Source: Ganaspis brasiliensis
Taxonomy: Eukaryota; Arthropoda; Insecta; Hymenoptera; Figitidae
Direction: 5' to 3'
Length of the DNA stretch: 64,000 nucleotides
Assembly: GCA_037103525.1 (NCBI GenBank)
Contig: JAZKLR010000248.1
Coordinates: forward strand, 1,287,984 to 1,351,983
Below, piece by piece: positions 44,401 through 54,814 of the stretch. How positions within the stretch are numbered: the first letter of the stretch is position 1; the number at the start of each line of letters is the position of its first letter. The translations under genes and the position numbers were made by a program. The notes beneath the pieces were generated by a model. It had not been told where the DNA came from, did no database searches, and saw only the letters and a list, made by a program, of their open reading frames with translations.

Positions 44401-47400
44401 ATTAAAGAAAATAATTGAACAAACGTATTTAAAATTAAAGAAACTTGATGATAATCGAAAAAAATAATAGAGAGTAGGCCATAATTTTGTAATATTAAAG
44501 AAAATAATTGAAAATTGAAAAGTGGAATTTAAATTTGAAGAAAATAACTGAGAATTGAAGAGAATAGTGCTAGAATAGAATAATTGAATTGAAATTTGAA
44601 AACAATTTTTAGGATTAAAAAAAATAATTGAAAAAATCCGAGAATTATTGAATTTTGAGAAATTATTTGAAAATCGATAAAATAAATTGAAAATTAAAGA
44701 AAATATTTAGAACTGAAGAAAACAATTAAAAATTGAGGAAAGAAATTGGAAACTAAAGAATTAAATTGAAATTCCAAGAAAGTAATTGATAATTAAAAGA
44801 AAAATTACAATATGACGAAAATATTTAAATAGTGACGAAAATAATATTAAAAAAATGTAATAATTGAAAAAAAATTCTGAAAATGGTGAGAATAATCAGC
44901 ATTAGAAGCAAAAAAATTTTGTATATTAATGAATAATCATAAAATTTTGTTCTTAAATTTTATGATTATTCAATTGTCACTTGAAAACTGATGAAAATTA
45001 TGGAAAAAATAAATGAAAATTGAAGAATTGTATTGAAATTTCAATAAAATAAAATTTATAATTGAGAAAATGCGAGAATTATTGAATATTGAATAAATAA
45101 TTGAAAAACGAACAAGGCAATTGAAAATTTAAGGAGATAATAAAGAATTGAAGAATATCGAAATGTCAGTTCAATATTTTAGAGTAAACTATATTTTTCA
45201 TTAATCTTATTTTCTGTAAATGCAGTTAAATTGATTTTCATCACAATAGACTCTATAATTCTAACTGGTTTGTTTTTATAAGAGCGGGATTGGTCCTAAA
45301 ATTTCTTGATATTCTTTGGGTATATATATATTTATTTAAGTTGAAGCAATGAAAAGTTTAGTCTAGACTTTAAGTTTGATTGTTAGAATTTTTTGTACGG
45401 GATGTTGCAGTGATCGTTACGAAATGATTTGGTTTTTGGAGTTTTTTTTCAAATTATTTAATACAAGTCAACGGATTTTATTTGAAGATTAAAATCAATT
45501 CATCGAATCTAAGGCAAACAATAATTGTACGGTGTTAAAATTTCAAAATTGATTTTCAATTTTTTCTTATTTCGATTGACCCGTAAGTCGATCCGAAACA
45601 AAATAACTATGTTTCGAATTACGGGTCAAGTCAAATAACAAAAATTTGAAACTAAATTTTGAAATTTTAATATCATATAATTATTATTTGCCTGTTTTTC
45701 ATATTTTTAAATAATTAAATTAAATAGGGTCAGGTGGGTTAATGAAAAACAAGGGGTAATTAAAAATAAAAGAGATTTAAGCTTAATTTGCAGACTTTTA
45801 AGTAATTACGATATAAATATTTTAACCTCCGACTATCCACAAGAAGTTCTGAATATTTGCCAATTTTTCGATTATTATCAATTGGCAGCAGGATATACGA
45901 AGATAATTCCTAATCGATAAAAAGCTGTCAAGCAATTTAACAATGCTTCACATCCAAAAAATCCAAAATTTTTTTTTATTATTTATTGCTAATGCTGTAA
46001 TAGAAAATGACTTGGGGTTTTGTTCTTTACAAATTTAAATTATAATAATAAGCTGTTTTTCATTAGCCGGAGAATTTGAAGTTTCGGGGTAATTGAGGAG
46101 GTTTTATCGTAAAGAGAATTCCAAATAAAATTTAAAAAATATAACTGAACAAACTTTCATCTATTTGAACACCAGGTCGAGTCCATACCAAGTGATCACA
46201 CCAATTTCAGTCATATTGAGTAATATTTACGAAATTGATATTTTGGGTTCCTTTAGGAGTAAAAAAAATAAATTTTAATTATTTTTAAAAAATTCAAAAT
46301 ATTTTCGAAAATATTCAAATTCGAAATTTTATGTACTATTTTTTTTGTGTTATCATAACTTCTGTAATTTTGAAGCAATTGAGATCATTTTTTTTTAAAT
46401 TACTCGTATTTAAATACTCTTTCAAGAAAAATTATAATAATTAAGAAATTGTTTATAATTAAATTTTTATTAAAAAAATTAAATTATTTATTTAAACAAA
46501 ATCTAAAGTATATCATCGATCTTTTTCAAAAAATTCATAAACATAGCCTATAATGTGCTTAAAAATTTAAGCCAAAGAAAAAGATGGTATGTATTATAGT
46601 TTTTGAGAAAAAAATTATTAAGTTATGCTAGCGCGGCGCGGACCGGTGTCACCGCTACTCAACGCGTAGTTCCGTAGTAACCGAAATGTATGTATATTTT
46701 TACATAATGTAAATATAGTTAGTGTATTATATTTAAATTATAAGCTTCAGAAAGTCACACTGATCTTTTCATAGTACATGGACATCAAACTTTAGAATTA
46801 AAAAAATCGGAGAAAATAATTAAAGTAAAAAAAAGTAATTAAAAAATTGGTAATTTATAGAAAAATAATAAAAATAACTAAAAATTGGGAAAATTATTAA
46901 AATTTAAGAATAATAATTGAAAATTTGTTAAATCAATTGAAAAATAATTAATATAATTAAAAACTGGTAAAAATAAGTGAAAATAAGTGAATAATTAAAA
47001 TAATTTAAAACTGAAGAAAGAAAAATAATGGACTGGTAAAATTATCAAAATTCGCGATGTTCAGGGGTGTTAATTTTTTTTCTTATGCAATTTTAGACCT
47101 AAAATTATGGGGTAATGTCAAAAATAGAGAAACAAATAATTTGCGGAGTTTGAGAAATTTATTCTAAGAAAAACTTAAATTTTAAAAATTAAACCTCTTT
47201 CACAATTTTCATTTTTTCCATCGACAATTTTTTTGTGGGATTTTTAAATGATTTTCTACAATCCATCGTATGCATTTTGAAAAATAAAATTTCGAAAATG
47301 ACAAAAAAAATATTGTTTTTTAATTTTTATGTAATACCATAATTCTACATCTTAATTGATGTAAGAAAAAAAATGACACCTCTGAGCATCAAAAATTTTG

Positions 47401-50400
47401 TTGAGTTAAAATTTCACCTATCTCTCCCCTTAAAGAATGATAAAAATAGTTTGAAAATAGTTGAAAGAAGCAAGTTTACAACGACCATTAAACAATCAAA
47501 TTGTTACTCCTCTTGACTTATACGAGTGGGCAAAATCCAGTTTAGAGAAAATTAATGTAGAATTTTGTAATTACGCAGAATATGAAGCTGAAAAACAATT
47601 GTTAAGTGAAAGATTTAATCAAGCTATGACCATTAAAGGTACACAAAAATTTCATTCCTTCGTACCCCTTGAGAATAAAATTGAAACAAAAATTTTTTCA
47701 AATTCTGTGCACAGCACAATTTGTAAAATAAAAAAATAAACATGACGATTAACTGTATTTATATTATGTAATAATATACATACATTTCGGTTACTACGGA
47801 ACTACGCGTTGAGTAGCGGTGACACCGCTCTGCGCCGCGCTAGCATAACTTAATAATTTTTTTCTCAAAAACTATAATACATACCATCTTTTTCTTTGGC
47901 TTAAATTTTTAAGCACATTATAGGCTATGTTTATGAATTTTTTGAAAAAGATCGATGATATACTTTAGATTTTGTTTAAATAAATAATTTAATTTTTTTA
48001 ATAAAAATTTAATTATAAACAATTTCTTAATTATTATAATTTTTCTTGAAAGAGTATTTAAATACGAGTAATTTAAAAAAAAATGATCTCAATTGCTTCA
48101 AAATTACAGAAGTTATGATAAAACAAAAAAAATAGTACTCAAAATTTTGAATTTGAATATTTTCGAAAATATTTAAAATTTTTTAAAAATAATTAAAATT
48201 TATTTTTTTTACTCCTAAAGGAACCCAAAATATCAATTTCGTAAATATTACTCAATATGACTGAAATTGGTGTGATCACTTGGTATGGACTCGACCACCA
48301 CAGTATTCTTGGAGTATAAAATTAAAACAAAAATGATCGCCACACTTTTCTCGTGATGAGTTATAATATTCAGACATAATATATTTCACAGTGTATAGTG
48401 GATAGTTCTTTTTACAAATTTCGTGACCTCGAAAACCCCTAAGTAGTGAGATTGAAGCACATTTTTTTCAATTCTTAAGAATTTTTTTAAGATTATACGC
48501 CATATTGGATCCGACATTTTGAATTTCAAAAATCTGATTTTAGACCCGTATTCAGCGGCCTTAGGGACCTTTCTTCACTAAATTTAAAATAAATCCGTTA
48601 AAATTTCCTCAATCTATTTAATTTTTTACGTTACTACATTTGATATGGTTAATTTTTTAACTTATATGATACATTCTATCATTCAAATGGTTCAAGTATC
48701 ATACACTTACAAATATTTTTCAAGTTTTTGCATCCCTTAATACAGCAGTATACTTAAGGTATCTTTTTTCTTATATTCGCCTTAGAAATAATACTGTTTT
48801 TAATTACCCCGAATTTTTCAATTTTGTCAAAATTTCGGGGTAATGAAAAATAACAGTTTCTGGACAATCAAGGTCCCCTATATATTCTGCTAACCCATAA
48901 AATTATTTTAGGGAAGTGACAAAGTTAATAAAAGAAAACCGAAAGCATTTTTTTTAAATAAAAAACTCACGTTATTGGTGAAAATTCAGAATTCTATTAT
49001 AAGTTTTTTATTAATAATTAAAATTTGAATAAATCTAAATAAAATTATTATAAATATAAATATCAATTTTTAAAATATTAAATATAAATTAATTGACTTT
49101 TTTTTATTCATACCTTTAAATTGGATTATTAAAATTAATAAAGTTAATCTTAAGATTCCTTCACAGTCAATAATTAATAAATAAATTATAATGAAATATT
49201 CTATATTAATTATTAATAAATAAATATATAAAATTGTTAATAAAAATAATATTAAAATTTCGAAGGATATTAAAATAATTAGAAGATGATTAAATTTAAA
49301 AGAAATTATAAATAATGTTAATAATATAATAATAAAATTATTCTTAATAAATTAAATATTAGCTACCTAAATAGTTTAATTCAAAACATTAATTTTGTAA
49401 ATTAAAAATAAAATAAATTTTTTTATTTTCAAAAAACTAAAATAAAATTTATTATTTTAATTTCCAAAATTAAAATTTTAATTAAACTATTTTTTGAAAT
49501 AAATTATTTATTAATTTTTCTGTTTTTTATTGCCCCAATTGACCCTGATAATTTTTCCCGGTGCTTTATTGCACGGTTATGTTATCTAAAAATATTTGAG
49601 TATTAATATTAAAACGTGTATTTACAACTCAGATTGAGAATCTTAAGATTAGAAGATTTGGAAAGAAAGGTAGATATGTGGGATAAGCTGTCGCTGCCAA
49701 TTCCATTCCAGGATAAATTAATTTCTTCCATTGAACCGTTATTTGCCAAAGAATTGAAAATAACTTTTAAAATTTCCTTATCATGGAGAGAATTCCAGGA
49801 CAAATTTAATCGGATGAGTGTTTGTGATCTCAAAATTATTTCCTCAAGATTTTTAGCACATTTTCCACTGAGCTGATTGCCAGAGAGATCAAGAGATTCT
49901 AAAGATTCATTAAGAGAAATTCCAGAGCATAGGTTGCTCAATCCCTCATCTCCAAGTTCACAATGACTTAAATTTAAATTTAAAAGACTTGGTACAGTCA
50001 TTAGACCTTCCTCTATTCTTTTCGCTCCGGCAGCTCCGAGTCGACATTCGGAGAGATTTAAAGTGACGATGAAGGTATTTTTCAGCAGAAATTCATTTAA
50101 ATGAAAACAGGCATCGACTGTCAGCCAATTATCCTATATTTTAAATAGTTCGACTTTTTTTCTTCATTCTTTATTTATAATTCATTATATTATATTTTAC
50201 TTTACTGGTTTACCTCTAAGATTAGAGTACTGACAAAAACATCGTCGACAAGAGCTTCAGAAATTGCCCTTAAACTTTTTGGGTTTAACCCGTGATAACG
50301 TAAATTAAACTCGTCTTTTGTAAACATTTCTTTCAAGCAACTGATTGGTCTAAGTTTCAGTTTTTTTGTCAAGTCGATATATTTGTTAAAATAGTCATCT

Positions 50401-53400
50401 TTATTGTTTTCCTTCTGAAAAATGTACCAAAAAGCTGCATCAATGCCCGGATCTGCGGGAATCGGATATGAATCGAAAACATTTGGAATTTTTAATTGGG
50501 AGTCACTGATGTCGATGTCTCGAAAGTCAATAGAACTCTCCTTTGATTGTTCTGAAGTTTCTAGTTCTATTTCATCTGATGTTAAGATCGTTGGAGTAGA
50601 TTTTTCGTCCAAGTTTAAATCATGTATCTAAGAAATTTATTTTTTTAAACTTTTCTCAATATTTCGTTAATTTATTATGAATGAATCATTTTATTACAGA
50701 AATTAAGTGTTCACTTTTCCTTGCTTCTTCTTTTAATGAAATGGTATCATGAAACTCAAAATCAAAATCGCTATCATAATATTGGTCCCATTCCCAATTT
50801 CGACCTAAACCAAAAGAAGATTCCGAAAAGGATTCTTTATTTTGTCCCTCGTTGTATAGTGTCTAGAAAATATTTTTTAACGCTTAATTAATACCTAATT
50901 AATGTACTATTAAATCAAATTATAGTACAGTACAAATGGTAAATTATGCAAATGCTACTTTCTTAACTACGACAAAAGATATTTTATTTTGCAACATATA
51001 CTAAATACGATTTTGCATGTTAAGGGGGGAGTTGCTGGTCTAGCCGAAGGTTTTTTCTAATGAATTTTTTAAATCAGATATTATTGTATATTCTTGTTAA
51101 GGGTGTTCAATCTATTGACATAACCTCGAACTAGAAAATGTTTTTTCACATGAGATAAAAATATTATTAAAATTGATTTCATTCAATTTTAAAAGACACA
51201 GTTGTACATTTTTTTAAAAAAATAATAGATAAATATATAATAATAAATATTTTAAATATAATATTTAAAAATCAATTAATTTAAATAAAATAAATACTTA
51301 TTTAGGACAAAATTTATCATATTTTAGAATTAAAAAGAATTGCAAATAATAATTGAAATTAAACAAAATAATTGCAAATTTTGCAAATTAATTAAAAAAA
51401 AAAATGAAATCAATTAAAAATTGGGGAAAGTAATTTAAACAATCATAAAAATGTTTTAAACATAAAGATAATAATTTAAATTTGAGAAAAATACTTGAGA
51501 ATCTTAAAAGTAAATTAAAACAAAATTGAATAATGAAAAATTAGAGAAAATAATTGAAAATTGAAAAAACATGGTTAAAAATTGAGATAAATAAATTAAA
51601 GTTAAAAGAAATAATTAAAATTTGAGAAAATAATTGAAAATTGAAAAAACATGGTTAAAAATTCAGATAAATAAATTAAAGTTAAAAGAAATAATTAAAA
51701 TTTGAGAAAATAATTGAAAATTGAAAAAACATGGTTACAAATTCAGATAAATAAATTAAAGTTAAAAGAAATAATTAAAATTTGAGAAAATAATTAAACA
51801 AATTACATAAAATATTTTAAATAAAGGAAAGTTAAACAACATTTGAGAAAAATACTTAAAACTTTCAGAAGTTCATTGAAATAAAAGAAAATAATTAAAA
51901 ATTAGAGAAAATAAATGAAAAAAGATAAACATAATTTAAAATTGAACAGAACAAGTTTCAAATAAAGAGAAATAAGTAAAAACTTTTTGGCAATTATGAA
52001 AAAGAACGAGTAAAGGAACGAAAGTAATTGAAAATTGAAGAAAATAATATAAAAAATAATATAAATAATGAAATAATCGAAAAGTCAGATAAATAGTTAG
52101 AAATTTGTGAAATTATGAAACAAATATAGAGAATTGAAAATTGAAGGAAATAAATTTTGGAAAATAATTGAAAAATGTTTTTAAATTTTATAATTTGCCG
52201 AAAATAATTAAAATATAATACAAACAATGATAAGTTGTAAAAAATAAATGACATTTAAGTGTGATAATTGAACAAACTACAGAATGTTTTTAAACAAAGA
52301 AAAAATAATTGAAATTTGAAAAAATACATGAAGATCTTAGAAATCAATTAAAGAAAAGAAAATAACTAAAAATTGGAGAAAAGACAGGGCCGAATTTATA
52401 TGTAGGCAAACTAGGCAACTGCCTAGGGGCCCCCACCAGCTAAAATATTTTCCACAAAAAGTACTTTCAAAAATTTTGTTTATACATTTTAAAATCTGAA
52501 AAATATTTTTTAAATATTTATCATTAAAATATTATTATATTATTATATTATTATTAAAAAAAAGGACAAGTTGTGAAGCTGCTTTTTTGACTTCGAGAAT
52601 ATTTTGGAAAAATCCATTCCGTGCATGGGCCCCCACCAGCGTCTGCCTATAGCCCCATATTTGGTAAATTCGGGCCTGAGAAAAGAATTGAAAAAATCAG
52701 CTAAAAGTAATTGAAATTTACGATAATTAAAAATTGAAGAAAACAATTGAAATTTTAGAAAAATTCTAAAAAATTTTAGAAAATAATTTTAGAAAATGTG
52801 AATAACTAAAAATTGGAGAAAAGACTGGAAGAATGCTAAAAATAATTGAAATTTACGATAATTAATAAAATTTTTTGGAAATTATGAAAACAAATAAAAA
52901 TAATTAAAAATTGAAGAAAATAATAGAAATTCGAAAAAAATACTTAAAAAAAATTTAGCAATTAATTTTATAAAATGAGAAAAACTAAAAATTGGAGAAA
53001 AGTCTGGAAGAATGCTAAAAATAATTGAAATTTACAGTAATTAATAGAAAAAAAAGTTTGAAATTCTGAGGAGTTTACGGAGATTATTATTATTTAATAA
53101 TTAATTTTGTGTTTTCTCCCTAAACTTTGGGAACAATTGTAATTTTTATCCAATTTTGACTAAAAAAAACAGCTCATTTTAATCTTTGAAACGTTTTCTA
53201 CAAATCTGTTCGTTGGATTCAGTTAATAATATTTTGTCAACAAATTATTAAACAAATAAAATTCTTCTATTCTTTATTTTTAAACAAAAAATTTTTCAAC
53301 AAAATTGAACAGACAAACTTATACATTTGTAAACTTAATTACATTTGTTTACAATAACTTTAAAGAAAAAACACAAAATGTTAACTAATTACTATTTCAT

Positions 53401-54814
53401 ATCAAATTTTGTCTCAACCTAACTTATTTTAAAAAATGTACATCTGGGCCTTTCAAAACCGGGTAAAATTAATTTCAATAATATTCACAACTATTTTTTA
53501 GTTTGAGGTTATATCAATGGGTTGAACATCCTTAATTATATAAACCTTTTATACAAAAAAACAATTTGCCAAAATATATTTAATATATATAGATATAAAC
53601 CTAGAAAAAGCATGGAAAACGTTGAAATCGGTAGAAATTTTAGAGTCCTTAAAAATTATTTAAAACATAAATTTTTAAAATATGAACGTAAAATGCGGAT
53701 GAACGTCAAATTGTAAAAATTGAAAAATTAGAATTTATAAATTTATTTAGCTTTAATTTGAGCTACCGTTGAAGTAAATCGCATGACAATTGGATTAGCT
53801 ACAAATCCTCCTAATTTGAAAAACATGGTTTTAAGAAAAACGCGTTTAAAGTTTTAGCACTTATGGCTAATACGATATCGCTTTTAACTATATTTCAAGT
53901 TCAAATATTCAATATTATGTTTATTTCATGAACTATTTAATAATTTAACGATAGCCAAATTATTTTTTTATTAGTCCAATAACTGGGACACGATAATTAG
54001 GTCTCCAATGTTTTTCGATTTCAATAACTGGAGCAAGTGAGCAAATAATTTTATTGATTGTTTTTTTTTCTTTTTTTATACAATATATATATTTAGTACT
54101 ATGTACGAAAGGGCAATTCTTTTTTGTAAGCCCGTATACTAGCAAATAAATAAATAATTTGATTCTTCTATGAGAAATTCTATCAATTTCCGAGAGAGTA
54201 CAGACTAATTAATTATTTTTTTAACCTAGAATATTTTTCCCAAAGTAACAATGGCTAAAAAACCAAAATTAGAGAAGTTATAGAAGGAAAAATGTTTTTT
54301 AATTTCAAGAAAACTGAAAAATCGTGAATTATTATTCGAATTTTTGATACATTATATACTTTATACAGGTTAATCAATTCGTTTTGAGACAAGGAATATG
54401 ATTTTTTTATTCATTAAGTTGCAAAAATCAAATTTTTTGACAAAAAAAAATTTGTCAAAAAATGATATTTTTCGATGAAAAAAGGTGATTAAAAAAATTT
54501 GATACGGTATTTTCTAAAATCCCAGTGTCCAAATTTATATGGAAAATCGAAAATTTTAACGATCACAAAGTTTTTCGTATGGTTCTCATTTTTTGTGCAG
54601 TTTTAATAGTTTTAATTAATGTTTTAATGTGAAAAAACTTTAGTTAGTATATTTTATAAAATAAACTATTTTTAGTGTATTTCCAAAAGTAGCGTTCGCA
54701 TAATTTGCGTCTGTAATGTACATAAAAAATTGAACCGTTTAGTTACTTTTACTTTAAATAATATATACTTTATTTTACCTTGTTGAGTAACAAAGTAGTC
54801 ACTTCAGAATCCAT
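38404..54814 (-). CDS. Leucine-rich-repeat protein, LRRC74-like, seven exons
   Basis: Exons (-): 54814-54779, 50862-50698, 50627-50214, 50133-49626, 41532-41125, 41050-40737, 38478-38404; 1920 bases, 639 residues, every junction in phase. Exon 1 gives MDSEVTTLLLNK. The N-terminal 150 residues are acidic and unfamiliar. Ribonuclease-inhibitor-type LRRs follow (about 180-420), with repeats such as LTLNLSECRLG-like, NLNLSHCELGDEG, ESLDLSGNQLS, IRLNLSWNSLHDKE and EINLSWNGIGSDS. The junction between exons 4 and 5 falls inside a repeat and restores LNLSWNQF. A very Lys-rich stretch (about 555-595) and a short acidic tail (SLEDFAEDFQSINSEFI) end it. The N-terminal YHGLNPKSLRAISEALV and LxLEDNW pattern matches LRRC74A/B-like proteins, whose function is poorly known. 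Introns 1, 4 and 6 are large (3.9, 8.1 and 2.3 kb) and packed with repeats. Exon 1 is the least certain part. Confidence 0.8.
39000..40640. repeat. TCAATTATTTTC-type minisatellite (reverse orientation)
   Basis: A degenerate array of 12-20 bp units such as TTCAATTATTTTCTTCAATT in the last intron of the LRR gene. It is the reverse complement of the arrays at 33360-35000, 43080-45170 and 51350-53060. No gene. Confidence 0.75.
42060..42640. repeat. Degenerate AATTTTAATT-type AT repeat, second array
   Basis: Units such as AATTTTAATTCATTACAATT and ATCCAAATTTTAAT recur loosely, as at 17620-18060. It lies in the large LRR-gene intron (41533-49625). Confidence 0.5.
43080..45170. repeat. AATTGAAAA-type minisatellite with dispersed repeat insert
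   Basis: Two arrays of degenerate units (AATTGAAGAAAATAATTGA) are separated at about 43850-44215 by a dispersed repeat (GATTCGTTTTGAGATAAGG .. TTTTTTTCGATGAAAAAAGG .. CACACACACATCTGGACATT). The repeat's other copies are at about 23270-23560 and 54330-54560. Confidence 0.7.
45513..45692. repeat. Hairpin repeat of about 180 bp
   Basis: GCAAACAATAATTGTACGGT..TTCGATTGACCCGTAA on the left and its inverted counterpart TTACGGGTCAAGTCAAAT..ATAATTATTATTTGC on the right form imperfect arms of about 75 bp. Confidence 0.6.
46175..48296. mobile_element. DNA transposon with terminal inverted repeats of about 540 bp
   Basis: The left arm (46175-46717) and right arm (about 47755-48296) are near-identical reverse complements, from GGTCGAGTCCATACC at the outer end to ATACATACATTTCGG at the inner end. 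ACCA flanks both sides (46171-46174 and 48297-48300), a possible 4-bp target duplication. The 1.0-kb centre holds AT repeats and one 92-codon frame (47461-47739). Such long terminal repeats are known in Mutator-like and some other superfamilies, but Mutator normally duplicates 8-10 bp, so the class is open. Confidence 0.8.
47461..47739 (+). pseudogene. Coding fragment inside the long-TIR transposon
   Basis: A 92-codon frame with protein-like composition (VTPLDLYEWAKSSLEKIN; KGTQKFHSFVPLENKIE) between the inverted arms. The start is a non-ATG codon after a stop, so it is the tail of a longer lost protein. I recall a similar KGTR-FHSF-P tail from transposon-encoded proteins in arthropods but cannot name the family. 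Probably the remnant of the element's own coding region. Confidence 0.4.
49105..49335 (-). pseudogene. ND4L: nad4L copy within the mitochondrial insert
   Basis: Mitochondrial NADH dehydrogenase subunit 4L, read with ATA as Met. The frame stays open over about 75 codons in the mitochondrial code, so the transfer is probably not old. In the nuclear code it cannot be expressed as a mitochondrial membrane protein and has no targeting sequence. Confidence 0.7.
49363..49429 (+). pseudogene. trnT: Mitochondrial trnT(TGT) copy
   Basis: Anticodon arm TTAAT-TTTGTAA-ATTAA with anticodon TGT, preceded by a D-arm-like TAGTTTAATTCAAAACA. The acceptor stem is poorly paired, consistent with decay. It is part of the mitochondrial insert. 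Confidence 0.65.
49430..49496 (-). pseudogene. trnP: Mitochondrial trnP(TGG) copy
   Basis: On the minus strand the 7-bp acceptor stem CAAAAAA/TTTTTTG is perfect, and the anticodon arm TTAAT-TTTGGAA-ATTAA carries TGG. The fold is intact. It follows trnT directly on the opposite strand, as in insect mitochondria. Confidence 0.75.
51541..51800. repeat. 80-bp tandem repeat, three copies
   Basis: The landmark AAAACATGGTTA recurs about every 80 bp (about 51567, 51647, 51727), each followed by AGATAAATAAATTAAAGTTA. Copies are almost identical, so this is a recent local expansion of the surrounding minisatellite. Confidence 0.9.
52385..52678. mobile_element. 294-bp hAT-type MITE with exact 8-bp duplication
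   Basis: Ends CAGGGCCGAATTTA and TAAATTCGGGCCTG are inverted, and the element is flanked by AGAAAAGA on both sides (52377-52384 and 52679-52686). A GGGCCCCCACCAGC block occurs near both ends. Its GC-richer sequence stands out from the surrounding minisatellite, into which it clearly inserted. Confidence 0.92.

Larger units (their letters stand above)
48910..49510. pseudogene. Nuclear mitochondrial insert (nad4-nad4L-trnT-trnP)
   Basis: The order and strands match the standard insect mitochondrial genome: the start of nad4 (-) at about 48930-49100, nad4L (-) at about 49105-49335, trnT (+) and trnP (-). Under the invertebrate mitochondrial code the minus strand at nad4L reads KFNHLLIILMSFE and later DCEGILRLTLLILM, matching the conserved CEGVLGL region of ND4L. 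The nad4 part reads NAFGFLLLTLSL. It lies in the 8-kb LRR-gene intron beside the right end of the outer TIR element. The exact ends are approximate. Confidence 0.8.
45726..49546. mobile_element. Outer TIR element (AGGGTCA..TGACCCT), interrupted
   Basis: The left end AGGGTCAGGTGGGTTAATGA and the right end TTATTGCCCCAATTGACCCT are inverted with several mismatches. Internal blocks such as GGGGTAATTAAAAAT and AATTACCCCGAATT repeat the theme. The element is broken by the long-TIR transposon at 46175-48296, and a mitochondrial insert lies against its right part. G-rich AGGG(T)..GGGGTAA ends resemble Tc1/pogo-type elements; that is tentative. No transposase frame is left. Confidence 0.55.
51350..53060. 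repeat. AATTGAAAA-type minisatellite array
   Basis: Degenerate short units (AATAATTGAAAATTGA, AATTGGAGAAAAG) fill most of this stretch. GAATGCTAAAAATAATTGAA with AAAAATTGGAGAAAAGWCTGG repeats in larger blocks near 52800 and 52990. It is interrupted by the MITE at 52385-52678. Confidence 0.7.
50863..54778 (-). other. LRR-gene intron 1, repeat-filled
   Basis: The intron between exon 1 (54814-54779) and exon 2 (50862). It holds the AATTGAAAA minisatellite (51350-53060), an 80-bp tandem repeat, a hAT-type MITE (52385-52678), a diverged part of the 28.9-kb foldback family (about 53300-53510) and a dispersed repeat (54330-54560). The remaining sequence is AT-rich with nothing recognised. Confidence 0.6.
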
